A DNA stretch of 64,000 nt from Styela clava. Lineage: Eukaryota; Chordata; Ascidiacea; Stolidobranchia; Styelidae. Under the pieces are notes generated by a model. That model saw nothing but the letters and a program-made list of their open reading frames with translations, had not been told where the DNA came from and searched no databases. The stretch is from the NCBI RefSeq assembly GCF_964204865.1, contig NC_135261.1, positions 14,508,001 to 14,572,000 on the forward strand, read 5' to 3'. Numbering within the stretch: the first letter of the stretch is position 1; each line of letters starts with the position of its first letter. Below are positions 61,989 to 64,000 of this stretch, in pieces. A program made the position numbers and the translations under genes.

Positions 61989-63909
61989 ATGAAGATATTT
62001 TGCACAAGTTTTTTTGTCGTTGTGTTTGCTTTCGTTTCCAGAACCAATGGTAAGAGCATGTTCATTATTATGTTTTGTTCATTTATTTGCTTTCAATATT
62101 CCGTCTATATAAACATCATTTTTTTTATTTAAATTACTACCTTTCAGCATTAACATGTTATACGTGCTCTGATTCCAACTACAATGGTGAAGCAGCAGAA
62201 ACATGTTTTTCAACGGTGTCCGGGACGACGTCCTCTGCAACCTGTACAGCTGATAGTGGAACAACCGTGTATTATTGTCGATCACAATTTACTATTACAG
62301 ACGGTTTGTGATTTAGCATTTTTAACATTTTTATTGTCATTGTCTTCGAAAAAGATCTAGTATGAATTAACAGAAAACTTCAACATGCAAACAATAAAAA
62401 GCATATTCACCAAAACAGTATAAAATGTATATGTTCAAATTTATTTTACTTAAAATCTGTTTAATTTTATTGGTAATTTTATTAACTTACCAAATACATC
62501 AAATTCGCTGATTCTTACAATCTTGAGAAATTATTAGGTTTTACATTATCACGTTAACAATTTGGGCACTATCAAATCATTTTGGAACGATTTTTACGAA
62601 AGATACCCTTGAGATCACTTCCATATCAAAACGGATACGCTAACAAAACTTTTGTTTTCGATCAAAATAGAAAAAAAGACAAGTGTGAGCATGGATTGTG
62701 AACACTCTTCTTCAAAAATATAAATTGTAATAAAGAATACCATAATATTTGTTTGGAGTAGCGGTAATATTTTAAAATAGGAAACATAGTGCGCGAAGTT
62801 GAATATAAAGTTGATATTGTGTGATTTTATTTCTAACAATTTTGCATACAGGAGTCACAACTGCAATCGCTAGGGCATGTGTTGCCAGTACAGGTGATGA
62901 GGATGCTAATACAGAAGCGGTTCCTACTTCAGACAAGTGTACCACAGTTCTTGATGAAAGTGGAAATCCTACCGGCATTACGACTTGCTCCTTCCATTGT
63001 ACAACCGACAATTGCAATACCAAATCTACAAGTAAGTAGTCAAATGCACAGGAGTCGATGCTGTAAGTTTTCTAAGGTATATTTATGTGTCAAAAATAAC
63101 GTAAAAATCTGAATTGCAGTGTCATCAATATTAAACAAAATACACAATAAGCGCTATAATAAGACTTCGTATATACTGTATATAAAGGGTTGTAATCATT
63201 CACTTGAATCACAAGGGAATTGCCCACCCTTTGTGTATTTATTAGAGTGATTTAATTTATTAAAACATGATTTAGCCTCTCTGGTGCAATGTTCAACCAA
63301 TTGCAATAGTGGGAGTAGCGGAGGAAGTTGTAACTACATCACAGGAACATGCGTTTGCAAGAGTGGATTCAGTGGATCAGATTGTACGACTGCAAGTGAG
63401 ATTTTTTTATTCACTGTTTATATATTGGGAAGTAAGAATGAAAAAAAAAATGTTGAAAATATCATTCATTAATAACAATTCATTTTATTAAACATTTTTA
63501 GCTACAACCACCTCGACAGTATTAAGAAAATGTGTTCAGTGTAACTCAGAAACCGATAGTGGATGCAGTTCATCGACAACAAGCGTGGATTGCCCAGGAA
63601 GTGAAACTTTCTGTTCTACAACAACTTCCACTATCTATGACGCATGTGGGCAATATACTACTTTTTATTATTAAATATAATATCCTTTAATACGACAAAA
63701 TGATCATTGAGAAAAAAAAATTATTTTTTTAGCTGATGCGATTATCCGCACTGTCACAACCAGAGGTTGCACGACATTGTTCAAAGCTGTGGATGAATGT
63801 AGTTTTAATGATATTCATACCGATGCTCCAATCAGCGATTCAAGTGTAGGATACAAAGAGTTCAACTGTTTTTCTACTTGTGATACTGATGGCTGCAATA
63901 CTAATACAG
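61989..63909 (+). CDS. Ly6/uPAR-EGF protein, gene 3 (5' part, runs off window)
   Basis: Six exons are inside the window: 61989-62049, 62148-62303, 62852-63031, 63276-63395, 63502-63645, 63733-63909, all phase 1. They encode signal peptide MKIFCTSFFVVVFAFVSRTN, three-finger domain 1 (LTCYTCSD ... CSFHCTTDNCN), the EGF-like domain (CNYITGTCVCKSGFSGSDC) and three-finger domain 2 (RKCVQCNSETDSGC ... CFSTCDTDGCN). Exons 3 to 6 have exactly the lengths of gene 2 (180, 120, 144, 177), and identity is high, so this is a close tandem duplicate. The donor of exon 5 is the weak GTGGGC and changes the junction codon. Domains 3, 4 and the GPI exon are expected beyond 64000. Confidence 0.9.
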
Positions 63910-64000
63910 GTGAGAGTTGTTAGAACTTTGCTTTTCGCGTAATCATTTCAGATAAATATATTTCAGACAAAATGTTGAATACTAAAGTTAGACAAGTTAT

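Noticed and set aside
1..64000. CRISPR arrays, bacterial operons, ribosome binding sites
   Set aside because: The window is eukaryotic with spliced genes; no direct-repeat array with spacers was seen.

Overview
The window is nuclear DNA of an animal. It is AT-rich, has spliced genes with GT/AG introns, many small DNA transposons, and metazoan-only families: a Not-type homeobox, Ly6/uPAR three-finger domains and a GPI-anchor exon. An invertebrate deuterostome, possibly a tunicate, fits this content. That assignment is an inference with low confidence, because nothing here fixes the species.

Region 1 (1-8.2 kb) is repeat-rich. It holds a decayed YqaJ-nuclease relic between inverted arms (about 0.28-3.0 kb), a 758-bp hAT-like element with an 8-bp target duplication (3143-3900), a LINE fragment, a truncated Not homeobox fragment, a 396-bp MITE, a broken copy of a TPR gene, and a 235-bp MITE with a 9-bp target duplication.

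Region 2 (about 8.2-22.8 kb) is a large imperfect inverted duplication. Each arm has a four-exon gene for a 383-aa helical/TPR protein and a Not homeobox gene, head to head. The order is TPR(-), Not(+), Not(-), TPR(+), with the axis near 14 kb. Both TPR genes look intact and share exact exon lengths. One Not copy (15599-14721) is intact; the other (12318-13173) has a 2-nt net deletion just before its eh1-like motif. The right arm carries a 1462-bp hAT element.

Region 3 (22.8-39.7 kb) has no gene I can support strongly. It holds a 1638-bp hAT-like element, transposon relics and two weak small ORFs.

Region 4 (39.7-64 kb) is a tandem, same-strand array of at least three genes for GPI-anchored proteins: signal peptide, three-finger domain 1, EGF-like domain, three-finger domains 2-4, GPI signal. 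Each three-finger domain (10 cysteines) is split over two exons and every intron is phase 1. I could reconstruct genes 1 and 2 completely (533 and 521 aa). Gene 3 runs off the right edge after six exons. These are probably cell-surface recognition or adhesion proteins; ligands cannot be read from sequence.

The most interesting items are the composite Ly6-EGF array, and the duplicated TPR protein whose N-terminus keeps a short Asn/Ile/Gly and His-rich motif with a RHIM- or amyloid-like look.
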